Positions 1-6,164 are shown, counted from the stretch's first letter. The stretch is DNA of 7,427 nucleotides from SIG673 sp045660565 (GCA_045660565.1 JAZRDX010000091.1:1-7427); one strand, 5' to 3'. Numbers and translations: made by a program. The notes: generated by a model not told the origin, from the letters alone.

Positions 1-20
1 ATAATAACAGTTAGCAAAAA

Positions 21-74
21 CAGCCTCCCCTGTGTAAGGGGAGGTGTCTTGCTGTGCAAGACGGAGGGGTTGTA
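21..74. repeat. Palindromic intergenic element, two adjacent perfect hairpins
   Basis: Two back-to-back perfect stems are visible. CCTCCCCT (24-31) pairs with AGGGGAGG (37-44) around a 5-nt loop, and GTCTTGC (46-52) pairs with GCAAGAC (56-62) around TGT. A GGAGGGGTTGT tail (63-73) roughly mirrors the ACAGCCTCCCC head, so the whole unit has imperfect inverted ends and the head could pair with either G-rich arm. It resembles the short G/C-rich repeats scattered between genes in Clostridia genomes. That assignment is from memory of such genomes and was not tested here. There is no run of T after the stems, so it is not a clear terminator, although it could be read as the 3' end of a transcript entering from the left. 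Confidence 0.6.
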
Positions 75-136
75 AATATTCCCCACACTATAACGCGTAA
101 ATTAAAAAAGCATTACAATTGTTCTGGAGTTAAAAA

Positions 137-910
137 ATGAACTCACTTGAAATAGGTGAAAGCCGAAAAAAGGTTTTTGCCGAGGGTATGAGAGACGCCA
201 TTCCGATAGGGCTTGGGTACCTTGCCGTATCCTTTTCTCTCGGTATTATGGCGAAAAATTCGGGGTTGTCCGTTATACAGTCCTTTATCGCAAGTCTACT
301 GTGTATCGCCTCCGCGGGAGAGTACGCGGGGTTTGTGCTGATAGCGGCAAAGGCGGCATACCTTGAGGTCGCTATTATGACGCTTGTGGTAAATGCGAGA
401 TATATGCTTATGAGCTGCGCGCTCAGTCAGAAATTCTCGCCGGGTGAAAGACTACCCCATAGGTTTTTCAGCGGTTATTTTGTAACGGACGAAATTTTCG
501 GTATAACCATGGCGAGAAACGGATTTTTAAATCCGTATTACGTTTACGGTGCGGCGTTTACCGCGGTGCCGCTCTGGGCGCTCGGAACGGCGATAGGCGC
601 TATTGCGGGTGCATGGTTGCCTACGAGTATAGTAAGTGCGCTGAGTGTTGCGCTTTACGGAATGTTTATAGCGATAATAATTCCACCTGCGAGAAAAAAC
701 AAGATTATAGCCGGCATAATAGCCGTTTGCTTTGCGCTCAGTTATTTAACTAAATTTATCCCCGCATCGTGGAAGCTTTCAAGCGGCACGGTAACAATTA
801 TTCTTACCGTTTTCATTTCCGCTTTGGCGGCAATTCTTTTCCCGAGAAAAGACGAAGAAGAAACGGACGCTGTGGCGGTACCTGACGAAATGGAGGTACA
901 CGCTAAATGA
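137..910 (+). CDS. azlC: AzlC-family branched-chain amino-acid exporter, large subunit
   Basis: 257 residues, the usual size for the AzlC/YgaZ family, the large membrane subunit of exporters for branched-chain amino acids and their toxic analogues (B. subtilis AzlCD gives 4-azaleucine resistance; E. coli YgaZH exports valine). Hydrophobic segments lie at about residues 21-38, 46-71, 76-93, 136-158, 163-183, 188-208 and 217-236, followed by a charged acidic tail (238-257). The family-typical N-x-R motif is at N86-A-R88-Y89, and the P-x-G-x-G-Y-L-A-V-S region is near the N-terminus. Where many relatives have a G-A-A-Q-F type motif, this protein reads SAGEYAG (59-65), so it may belong to a divergent subgroup. 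The ATG is preceded by GGAG (126-129) at 7 nt. It overlaps azlD by 4 nt, which supports a two-subunit transporter. The substrate is inferred from the family only. Confidence 0.88.
   Translation: MNSLEIGESRKKVFAEGMRDAIPIGLGYLAVSFSLGIMAKNSGLSVIQSFIASLLCIASAGEYAGFVLIAAKAAYLEVAIMTLVVNARYMLMSCALSQKFSPGERLPHRFFSGYFVTDEIFGITMARNGFLNPYYVYGAAFTAVPLWALGTAIGAIAGAWLPTSIVSALSVALYGMFIAIIIPPARKNKIIAGIIAVCFALSYLTKFIPASWKLSSGTVTIILTVFISALAAILFPRKDEEETDAVAVPDEMEVHAK
892..896 (+). promoter_or_regulatory. Ribosome binding site of azlD inside azlC
   Basis: GGAGG lies 10 nt before the azlD ATG, within the last codons of azlC. With the ATGA overlap (907-910), it indicates that the two subunits are translated in a coupled way. 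Confidence 0.75.
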
Positions 911-1227
911 AAAACAACGTATTTATCTATATCCTGATTATGGCGGGAGTTACCTACCTTGTAAGGGTTCTGCCGATAACGCTTATACGTAAGCAGATCA
1001 AAAACCGTTTCGTAAAATCCTTCCTTTATTACGTACCCTACGTAACCCTTGCGGTTATGACCTTCCCCGCAATACTTGACGCTACGCAGTCTCCTATCTC
1101 TGGCGCGATAGCTCTTATAGTGGGAATAGCGCTTGCGTGGTTCGGGGCGAGCTTATTTAAGGTCGCCATCGCCTCCTGCTCGGTCGTTTTTATTGCGGAG
1201 CTTGTAATGACGTATTTAATTAAATAA
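907..1227 (+). CDS. azlD: AzlD-family branched-chain amino-acid exporter, small subunit
   Basis: 106 residues with four predicted membrane segments (about 5-22, 39-58, 64-80, 83-103), the standard size and topology of AzlD/YgaH. The family signature is plain: a TYLVRVLP stretch at 17-24, a basic loop (about 28-34, RKQIKNR), then SFLYYVPYVTLAVMTFPAIL (38-57). Its start codon shares ATGA with the azlC stop, so the pair is one operon and presumably one membrane complex. The stop codon lies in a 14-bp perfect palindrome (1213-1226), which may be chance in AT-rich sequence. AzlD proteins are known to act with AzlC. The exported substrate here, probably leucine, valine, isoleucine or analogues, is inferred. 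Confidence 0.88.
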   Translation: MKNNVFIYILIMAGVTYLVRVLPITLIRKQIKNRFVKSFLYYVPYVTLAVMTFPAILDATQSPISGAIALIVGIALAWFGASLFKVAIASCSVVFIAELVMTYLIK

Positions 1228-1237
1228 CAAAAAACTT

Positions 1238-1274
1238 CCCCGAGGGGTTCCTGCCATGCAGTAGGTAAAAACCT
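1238..1274. repeat. Cluster of three short palindromes downstream of azlD
   Basis: Three small inverted repeats follow in close succession: CCCC-GA-GGGG (1238-1247), CTGC-CAT-GCAG (1251-1261) and AGGT-AAAA-ACCT (1263-1274). Each is weak alone, but the cluster is denser than expected by chance. It looks like part of a dispersed intergenic repeat and not a terminator, as no T-tract follows on either strand except A/T runs left of 1234. Confidence 0.4.
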
Positions 1275-1286
1275 GTCGCAAATATC

Positions 1287-1363
1287 GTAGGGCGGTGGCT
1301 TGCTGCCGCCGAAAACAAACGATACAGAATGATAAAGCGGCGGGAGATAACCCCCCGCCCTAC
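1287..1363. repeat. GTAGGGCGG-bounded inverted repeat element
   Basis: A 77-bp unit is bounded by perfect 9-bp inverted ends, GTAGGGCGG (1287-1295) and CCGCCCTAC (1355-1363). Inside each arm lies a hairpin: GGCGG (1291-1295) with CCGCC (1306-1310), and GGCGGG (1339-1344) with CCCGCC (1354-1359). It is G/C-rich against an A/T-rich intergenic background. The layout is that of a small non-coding palindromic repeat (REP- or MITE-like). Whether it recurs in the genome cannot be seen from one window. Confidence 0.55.
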
Positions 1364-1366
1364 AAC

Positions 1367-1403
1367 AAAAGGAGTACGAGCAGTTTTGTTCGTACTCCTT
1401 TTT
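1367..1403. terminator. Bidirectional rho-independent terminator (clpC / azlCD)
   Basis: A perfect 13-bp inverted repeat has AAAAGGAGTACGA (1367-1379) pairing with TCGTACTCCTTTT (1390-1402) around a 10-nt loop. On the plus strand the stem ends in five T residues (1399-1403). On the minus strand the AAAA at 1367-1370 supplies the U-tract, and the hairpin begins just after the clpC stop codon. It should therefore stop both the heat-shock operon and read-through from azlCD, which fits the convergent gene order. Confidence 0.9.
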
Positions 1404-1409
1404 ATTAGA

Positions 1410-3875
1410 TTATTTTTCCTCTTTATTCCATATAAGTCCTTTTTCGTCGGCTGAAACGGTTACCGTATCGCCTTTAGCGAATTTGCCTTCAAGCATCGCC
1501 GTCGCAAAGCCGTCCTCTACCTTATGAACTATCGTTCGGCGGAGAGGTCTTGCTCCGTAAACCTTGTCGGTGCCTTCCTTTGCAAGGTAGTCCATAGCCT
1601 TTTCGTCAAAGCTTATGTTAACCCCTATCGCCGCTATGCGCTTTACAACCGACCTTATCATGTTGTCGGCAATACGGCGTATATCTGCGTCGGAAAGCTT
1701 GTCAAAGACTATAATCTCGTCAATTCTGTTAAGAAATTCGGGACGGAAGGCTTCCTTAAGCGCGGACATTACTCGCTCTCTCGTAGCCGCTTTCTCGTCC
1801 GCAGGCGCGTTTGAAACGGTAAACCCAAGCGTCTTTCCCGCGGTCGTTATTTCACGCGCTCCAAGGTTTGAGGTCATAATGATAACCGCGTTTTTAAAGT
1901 CTACCCGTCTGCCCTGAGAGTCGGTTAAAATACCGTCGTCAAGTATCTGGAGCATAAGATTAAAGACGTCGGGGTGCGCCTTTTCGATTTCGTCGAAAAG
2001 TACTACCGAATAAGGCTTGCGGCGTATCTTTTCAGTAAGCTGACCGCCCTCGTCGTAGCCGATATATCCGGGAGGAGAGCCTATCATTTTGGACACGCTC
2101 GCCTTTTCCATATACTCCGACATATCAACCCTTATCATTGCGTTTTCGTCCCCGAAAAGTATCTCGGCAAGAGCCTTTGAAAGCTCGGTTTTACCGACAC
2201 CCGTCGGCCCGAGGAAGATAAACGAGCCTGTCGGGCGGTTCGGGTCCTTAAGTCCTATTCTGCTGCGTCTTATCGCGTTTGCGACGGATACCACCGCCTC
2301 GTCCTGACCGATAACTCTTTCGTGAAGAAGCTTTTCAAGTGAAAGCAGCCTGCTTTCCTCCTCCTCGGCAAGCTTTTTAACCGGTATACCCGTCCACTGG
2401 GTAACTATTTCCTCTATATCGGACGCGGTAACGGCGTCGCTTTCGGGTGTTCTCTGTTTTTCCCATTCAGCTTTTTTAGCGTCGTACTCGTCAGAGAGCT
2501 TTTTCTCCTCGTCGCGCAGCCTTGCCGCCTTTTCGAAATCCTGATCGACTATTGCGTCGCGCTTTTCGTCGGCAAGCTTTTTAAGCTCCGTTTCAAGGGC
2601 TTTGAGGTCCTCGGGAACGGAAAGAGTGCCAATGCGTTTTCTCGATGCCGCCTCGTCGATAAGGTCTATTGCCTTGTCGGGCAGGTAGCGGTCGCCTATA
2701 TAACGCCTTGAAAGCTTTACCGCCGCCTCTAACGCGCCGTCCGAGATTTTAAGCTTATGATGCTCCTCGTATCTTGCGCGAAGCCCCATTAAAATCTTTA
2801 CCGCGTCCTCGGGGGAGGGCTCACCTACCGTTACCGATTGGAAACGTCGCTCAAGCGCGGCGTCCTTTTCGATGTACTTGCGGTATTCCGATACCGTGGT
2901 GGCTCCTATTACCTGAAACTCACCCCTCGAAAGAGCGGGCTTTATGATGTTTGCCGCGTCCATGCTGCCCTCAGAGGTTGCCCCTGCGCCGACTATGGTG
3001 TGTATCTCGTCTATGAAAAGAATTACGCCGCGGTTAGACTTAACCTCGTTCATAACCCCCTTTAAGCGCTCCTCAAACTCACCCCTGTACTTAGTTCCGG
3101 CAAGCATTCCCGAAACGTCAAGGCTTACGATTATTTTTCCCTTAAGATTTTCCGGCACGTCTCCGCTGACGATCTTCTGCGCAAGTCCCTCAACAACGGC
3201 GGTTTTACCGACACCCGCCTCGCCTATAAGACAGGGATTGTTCTTCGTACGTCTGGAAAGTATCTGTATAAGACGCTCGCTTTCGCTGTCGCGCCCAATG
3301 ACGGGATCAAGCTTTCCCTCCTTTGCCATTCTGGTAAGGTCTTTTCCGTACTTTTTAAGATTATTCATACCTTTGAATGAGGAAGAGGCGATGTTTTCCT
3401 CGTGAGGAACGTCGTTTTCTTCGCCCTCGTCATCGTTTTTGCTGCTCATAAGTGAGATAAGCTCCTTTCCGAGCTCGGAAATATCAACCCCCTCAGCTAT
3501 AAGAAGCTTTACGGCAACGCAGTCGGAAAGAGAGAGAAGTGAGATAAGAAGATGCTCTGAGCCGATGCTTTCGCTTCCGCGTTTTGTTGCCTCGTAAGCC
3601 GAAGCCTGTATGATTTTATTCATTTTTTCGGTTATGTTTCTCGGCGAAGGCGAGGTTGGCGTACCGTACCCCATGTGCTTTTTAACCGATTCGTACATAG
3701 CCTCATAGTCTATTCCGTGTTTGTCAAGAAGCTCCGCCGCGGCGCACTCCTTAACGCTTAATATACCGAGCAGAAGATGCTCCGAGCCGACGTCGGTATG
3801 ACCGAGCTTCCCCGCCTCGCCGAGAGAGGCGTTCAGAGCCGCTTCCGCGTATTTTGTAAATTTACTGTTTGACAT
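1410..3875 (-). CDS. clpC: ClpC, AAA+ unfoldase of the ClpCP protease
   Basis: ATP-driven ring unfoldase that feeds substrates, including McsB-tagged phospho-arginine proteins, into ClpP; cytoplasmic. 821 residues from the chosen ATG, the normal ClpC length. Domains in order: two Clp-N repeats (about 5-140), the first AAA+ module with Walker A GEAGVGKT (218-225), pore loop GTKYRGEFEER (260-270) and Walker B ILFIDE (285-290); a middle coiled segment with a UVR-like motif (about 428-463); the second AAA+ module with Walker A GPTGVGKT (556-563), pore loop GYIGYDEGG (603-611) and Walker B VVLFDE (624-629); an LGF tripeptide (683-685) matching the ClpP-docking loop; and sensor-2 GARPLRR (774-780). 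No key residue is missing. The frame is open back to a GTG at 3911, but only the ATG at 3873-3875 has a good Shine-Dalgarno site. Last gene of the ctsR operon. Confidence 0.97.
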   Translation of the reverse strand: MSNSKFTKYAEAALNASLGEAGKLGHTDVGSEHLLLGILSVKECAAAELLDKHGIDYEAMYESVKKHMGYGTPTSPSPRNITEKMNKIIQASAYEATKRGSESIGSEHLLISLLSLSDCVAVKLLIAEGVDISELGKELISLMSSKNDDEGEENDVPHEENIASSSFKGMNNLKKYGKDLTRMAKEGKLDPVIGRDSESERLIQILSRRTKNNPCLIGEAGVGKTAVVEGLAQKIVSGDVPENLKGKIIVSLDVSGMLAGTKYRGEFEERLKGVMNEVKSNRGVILFIDEIHTIVGAGATSEGSMDAANIIKPALSRGEFQVIGATTVSEYRKYIEKDAALERRFQSVTVGEPSPEDAVKILMGLRARYEEHHKLKISDGALEAAVKLSRRYIGDRYLPDKAIDLIDEAASRKRIGTLSVPEDLKALETELKKLADEKRDAIVDQDFEKAARLRDEEKKLSDEYDAKKAEWEKQRTPESDAVTASDIEEIVTQWTGIPVKKLAEEEESRLLSLEKLLHERVIGQDEAVVSVANAIRRSRIGLKDPNRPTGSFIFLGPTGVGKTELSKALAEILFGDENAMIRVDMSEYMEKASVSKMIGSPPGYIGYDEGGQLTEKIRRKPYSVVLFDEIEKAHPDVFNLMLQILDDGILTDSQGRRVDFKNAVIIMTSNLGAREITTAGKTLGFTVSNAPADEKAATRERVMSALKEAFRPEFLNRIDEIIVFDKLSDADIRRIADNMIRSVVKRIAAIGVNISFDEKAMDYLAKEGTDKVYGARPLRRTIVHKVEDGFATAMLEGKFAKGDTVTVSADEKGLIWNKEEK

Positions 3876-3880
3876 TTTAA

Positions 3881-3885
3881 TCTCC
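3881..3885 (-). promoter_or_regulatory. Ribosome binding site that fixes the clpC start
   Basis: On the minus strand GGAGA lies 5-7 nt before the ATG at 3875. The upstream alternatives, ATG at 3887 and GTG at 3911, have no comparable site. Starting at 3875 also gives the usual N-terminus, with S-K-F-T-K-Y-A-E just ahead of the first Clp-N repeat. Confidence 0.8.
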
Positions 3886-3890
3886 ATTCC

Positions 3891-4023
3891 GTTGCCGCAA
3901 GGCAACTGCACAAATAATAAACGAATTTACCGCGTTTTGCATCGCAAAACAAAAGATGTTTAATCTTTTAGGGAAATTCAAGCGTGAAATCCGCGATGAT
4001 AGCAGTAATTGAACTTTCACGCT
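3891..4023 (-). other. Structured mcsB-clpC spacer with four consecutive perfect hairpins
   Basis: The 186-nt gap between the mcsB stop and the clpC start is unusually rich in perfect inverted repeats. In transcript order they are: a 9-bp stem AGCGTGAAA (3981-3989) / TTTCACGCT (4015-4023) with a 25-nt loop; AAAAGAT (3951-3957) / ATCTTTT (3963-3969); GTTTTGC (3934-3940) / GCAAAAC (3944-3950) with a 3-nt loop; and GTTGCC (3891-3896) / GGCAAC (3901-3906) with a 4-nt loop, ending just before the clpC ribosome binding site. An 8-bp direct repeat AAATAATA (3912-3919, 4043-4050) brackets most of it. I see no CtsR box and no convincing promoter here. It may be an RNA processing or stability element, or an inserted small palindromic repeat. 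Both readings are inference. Confidence 0.55.
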
Positions 4024-4061
4024 AACCTCCGTTAATGAATAGAAATAATACTGTGTTTGTT

Positions 4062-5081
4062 TTATTCGTGATTTACCGTTACGGCGGAAAGACTGTCGCG
4101 TACAAGCCTTGCCCTTGCTACGTCTCTTGCCGTATCGTCGTCAAGTCCTTCCCTCGTCATTGAGAGTGTAGCGGGTTGTACCGCAACCAGCAGCTCGCTC
4201 ATTTTTTCGTCGGTTATACCGCTGAGAATACCGACGGAAAGACCGAGCTTCATATCCGCAAAGCCGCTGTTAAATTCCGAGGACGAAAGAACGTGGGCGT
4301 TTTTCAGCAGTCCGACGCTTCTTGAGATTTTATCGGTAAGAGCCGTTCTTTTAAGCTCGAAAATAGCGTTTTTTGCGTTCCGCTCCGCCTCAACGAGTTT
4401 TTTAACGACGTCGGTAATAAGTTTTAAAATCTCCGTTTCGTCTATGCCGAGAGAGGCGCGGTTTGAAACCTGATAAAGACAACCCGATGCCTTACTTCCT
4501 TCGCCGTAAAGACCGCGAATGGTGATTCCCATTTTACTGAGCGCCTGCTCGTAAGAGGGGATTAAGTTCTTAAGAGTAAGAGCGGGAAGACAGAGCATGG
4601 CGGAAACCCTCATGGCGCCGCCGAGGTTTGTCGGGCAGGCGGTAAGGTATCCGTATTTGTCGCTGTACGCGATTTTGAGCTCACTGCATATACGGTCGTC
4701 AGCCTTCCCTGCGTTTTCATACGCTTTTTTTGGAGCAAAGCCCGCAACTATGCTCTGTATTCTTAAATGGTCCTCCTCGCAGACCATGATTTTAACCTTG
4801 TCGGTTTCTCCGCTGAGAAGCGCTCTCGTCTTGTCGGAGGAGACAAATTCGGGACTTACGAAATGCATCTCCATATAAGAACGAAGCCTGTCCTTTTCGG
4901 GTGCGGTGAAGCGCTCACAGCCGTAGTCGCTCAGCGCTTTCTGAACGGTGTCAATTACGTCGGCACGTCCCTTTTCGTCAAGTCTTGCGGGGAAGGGATA
5001 GTCCGAAAGGTTTCTCGCAAAACGTACTCTTGTAGATATTACGACGTCCTGCATATCTCCGTTTTCCGTGTACCAAGCCAT
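4062..5081 (-). CDS. mcsB: McsB, protein-arginine kinase
   Basis: Phosphorylates arginine side chains on proteins, inactivating CtsR and marking damaged proteins for ClpCP. It is a bacterial relative of phosphagen (creatine/arginine) kinases. 339 residues from the chosen ATG, the usual size. Visible motifs: S-T-R-V-R-F-A-R-N (16-24), the nucleotide-binding arginine motif of the fold; C-E-E-D-H-L-R-I-Q (101-109), with the acidic residues expected for catalysis; C-P-T-N-L-G (149-154), the active-site cysteine loop; R-G-L-Y-G-E-G-S-K-A-S-G (189-200); and A-R-D-V near the C-terminus, whose R319-D320 pair matches the phospho-arginine-binding pocket of McsB. After CPTNLG the sequence is GAMRVS where B. 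subtilis has TGLRAS. The frame extends to a TTG at 5108 inside mcsA, but the ATG at 5081 has a strong ribosome binding site. It is separated from the mcsA stop by 1 nt. Confidence 0.95.
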   Translation of the reverse strand: MAWYTENGDMQDVVISTRVRFARNLSDYPFPARLDEKGRADVIDTVQKALSDYGCERFTAPEKDRLRSYMEMHFVSPEFVSSDKTRALLSGETDKVKIMVCEEDHLRIQSIVAGFAPKKAYENAGKADDRICSELKIAYSDKYGYLTACPTNLGGAMRVSAMLCLPALTLKNLIPSYEQALSKMGITIRGLYGEGSKASGCLYQVSNRASLGIDETEILKLITDVVKKLVEAERNAKNAIFELKRTALTDKISRSVGLLKNAHVLSSSEFNSGFADMKLGLSVGILSGITDEKMSELLVAVQPATLSMTREGLDDDTARDVARARLVRDSLSAVTVNHE

Positions 5082-5082
5082 T

Positions 5083-5580
5083 TTACTTTTCCTCCCTTCC
5101 GTTTTCAAGAGCTTTTATTTTATCTCTTATTTCCGCTGCCTTTTCGTAGTTTTCGGAAAGAATAGCTTCCTCCTGCTCCTTTTTAAGCGCGTCTATCTCG
5201 TCGCGTTTGGTAAGCTCCTCGACGTGTTTTCCCGGTGCGGAGCCTGAGTGAGTGGTGTTACCGTGTATTCCGTAAATTATTCTTGAAGGCGCCACGGAGA
5301 AAACGTTATAGCATTTCGCACATCCTGCGCGTCGTGTTCTGGCAAGCTCGCGTTTGGTTGACTTGCAGAGCGGACATATCTTTTTCTCCGCTACCGACGC
5401 GCTACCGAGTATGCTGTCGCTGAAAAATCCCGAAAAAAGGCTGTCGGTTCCACTGAAGAACGAACCGAGATTTTCCTTTTCCGCACATTCGGAGCAGAGC
5501 ATACGCTCACTTACTTCTCCGTTAATTACCTGTTTTATATGAACCGAGGCGTTGTTTTTATGACATTTCTGACACAGCAT
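5083..5580 (-). CDS. mcsA: McsA, zinc-finger/UVR activator of McsB
   Basis: Partner that binds and activates the arginine kinase McsB and takes part in ClpC adaptor function; cytoplasmic. 165 residues, slightly shorter than B. subtilis McsA. Four CxxC knuckles are all intact: C3/C6, C29/C32, C69/C72 and C87/C90, enough for two zinc sites. A Ser/Phe/Gly-rich linker (about 39-62) separates the first two pairs from the second two. The C-terminal UVR domain (about 124-159) carries the typical L-x-x-E-x-x-x-A-I-x-x-E-N-Y-E-K-A-A-E-I-R-D pattern. The ATG at 5580 follows a GGAGG at 8 nt. The gene sits 12 nt after ctsR and 1 nt before mcsB, the standard order. Confidence 0.94.
   Translation of the reverse strand: MLCQKCHKNNASVHIKQVINGEVSERMLCSECAEKENLGSFFSGTDSLFSGFFSDSILGSASVAEKKICPLCKSTKRELARTRRAGCAKCYNVFSVAPSRIIYGIHGNTTHSGSAPGKHVEELTKRDEIDALKKEQEEAILSENYEKAAEIRDKIKALENGREEK
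5091..5096 (-). promoter_or_regulatory. Ribosome binding site that fixes the mcsB start
   Basis: On the minus strand GGGAGG (within AAGGGAGG) lies 9 nt before the ATG at 5081, inside the last codons of mcsA. This favours the 339-residue McsB over the longer TTG-initiated form and indicates translation coupled to mcsA. Confidence 0.85.
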
Positions 5581-5588
5581 AGCTTTTT

Positions 5589-5593
5589 CCTCC
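5589..5593 (-). promoter_or_regulatory. mcsA ribosome binding site overlapping the ctsR stop codon
   Basis: On the minus strand the sequence is TAGGAGG: the G of the ctsR TAG stop (5593-5595) is the first base of the GGAGG site for mcsA, 8 nt before its ATG. A ribosome finishing ctsR therefore sits on the mcsA start region, which suggests coupled translation of repressor and kinase activator. Confidence 0.8.
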
Positions 5594-6015
5594 TATATTA
5601 TTGATAAAATTACTTTTTTAAGCATAGCCGCACGTACGGTGTCGCTTAACGCGTACGCATTTGCTATCCCCATTATATTCGCCTCCCGTGCGGTTATTAT
5701 ACCGCGACCTGCAAGGTCGATTATAAATACGCTGCCGCTCTTTTCGTCAAGGCTGTCTCCTATGGTGTAAAAGAGGTGCATAAGATATTCGTCCTTATGC
5801 ATAACCTTCTTGGTTATTCGCACGTACCCGCCTCCGCCGCGTCTGCTTTCTATAATGTAACCTCTTTCGGGCGTAAAGCGCGAGGTTATGACGTAGTTTA
5901 TCTGGCTTGGTACGCAGCCTATCCTTTCGGCAAGCTCGTTTCGCTTAAGCTCAAGGCTTCCGCCCTCCTCCTCAAGCATCTCAGTCAGCATTTTTTCAAT
6001 TATATCACTAAGCAT
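5593..6015 (-). CDS. ctsR: CtsR, class III heat-shock repressor
   Basis: Dimeric winged-helix repressor of clp and related heat-shock genes. 140 residues, a little shorter than B. subtilis CtsR, mostly at the C-terminus. The N-terminal DNA-binding domain (about 1-68) has the recognition region C-V-P-S-Q-I-N-Y-V-I (34-43), then R-F-T-P-E-R-G-Y-I-I-E-S-R-R-G-G-G-G-Y (46-64). The glycine-rich wing tip, R58-R59 with G60-G63, is the known thermosensor and contains the arginines that are the expected McsB target. The C-terminal four-helix part (about 74-140) mediates dimerisation and ClpC contact in relatives. It is the first gene of the operon, with its own operators and promoter upstream (6135-6180). 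The weak site AAGGA lies 12 nt before the ATG, so translation may be modest, as suits a repressor. Confidence 0.95.
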   Translation of the reverse strand: MLSDIIEKMLTEMLEEEGGSLELKRNELAERIGCVPSQINYVITSRFTPERGYIIESRRGGGGYVRITKKVMHKDEYLMHLFYTIGDSLDEKSGSVFIIDLAGRGIITAREANIMGIANAYALSDTVRAAMLKKVILSII

Positions 6016-6049
6016 TTTAAGTACCGTTCCTTTCCGTGCTTTTTTACTT

Positions 6050-6099
6050 CTTAAACCGAAAAACGTTTACGGTTTAAGCGGGAATGCTTACAGCGTAAG
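6050..6099 (-). promoter_or_regulatory. Structured 5' leader of ctsR mRNA
   Basis: The leader is about 112 nt from the predicted start point (near 6128) to the ctsR ATG. It holds two perfect hairpins: CTTAC (6087-6091) / GTAAG (6095-6099) with a 3-nt loop, then CTTAAACCG (6050-6058) / CGGTTTAAG (6070-6078) with an 11-nt loop. The second ends about 34 nt before the start codon. There is no U-tract after it, so attenuation is not obvious. Stability or translation control is possible but inferred. Confidence 0.45.
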
Positions 6100-6134
6100 T
6101 CAATATTTTTCAGTCGGTTTCCTTTTACGTCTTA

Positions 6135-6163
6135 ATTGTAGCACAAAAGTCAAAGAAAGTCAA
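6135..6163 (-). promoter_or_regulatory. Sigma-A promoter of the ctsR-mcsA-mcsB-clpC operon
   Basis: On the minus strand, -35 TTGACT (6158-6163), a 17-bp spacer and -10 TACAAT (6135-6140) with a TG one base upstream (extended -10). The predicted start is near 6128. The -35 box is part of a CtsR heptad, so repressor binding would block RNA polymerase directly. Confidence 0.88.
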
Positions 6164-6164
6164 A
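6148..6164. promoter_or_regulatory. CtsR operator 1 (promoter-proximal)
   Basis: AGTCAAA-GAA-AGTCAAA matches the known CtsR box, two RGTCAAA heptads in direct repeat separated by 3 bp. It covers the -35 box and the upstream half of the spacer of the ctsR promoter. The last A (6164) is shared with operator 2. Confidence 0.93.

Noticed and set aside
66..94. Possible azlC promoter with -10 TATAAC at 89-94
   Set aside because: No acceptable -35 lies 16-18 bp upstream; the nearest TTGTAA leaves a 13-bp spacer. The promoter of azlCD is left unassigned.
2944..3405. 153-codon open frame on the plus strand opposite clpC
   Set aside because: It is antisense to the highly conserved first AAA+ module of ClpC, has no recognisable domain, and follows from the codon bias of the real gene.
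3914..3942. Possible internal promoter for clpC with -10 TATTAT on the minus strand
   Set aside because: The -35 region at 16-17 bp is poor (TGCAAA or ATGCAA) and falls inside a hairpin, so it is not supported over plain read-through from the ctsR promoter.
3951..3969. Intrinsic terminator between mcsB and clpC
   Set aside because: The stem AAAAGAT/ATCTTTT is A/T-only except for one pair and is followed by GTTTTG, not a proper U-tract, so strong termination is unlikely.
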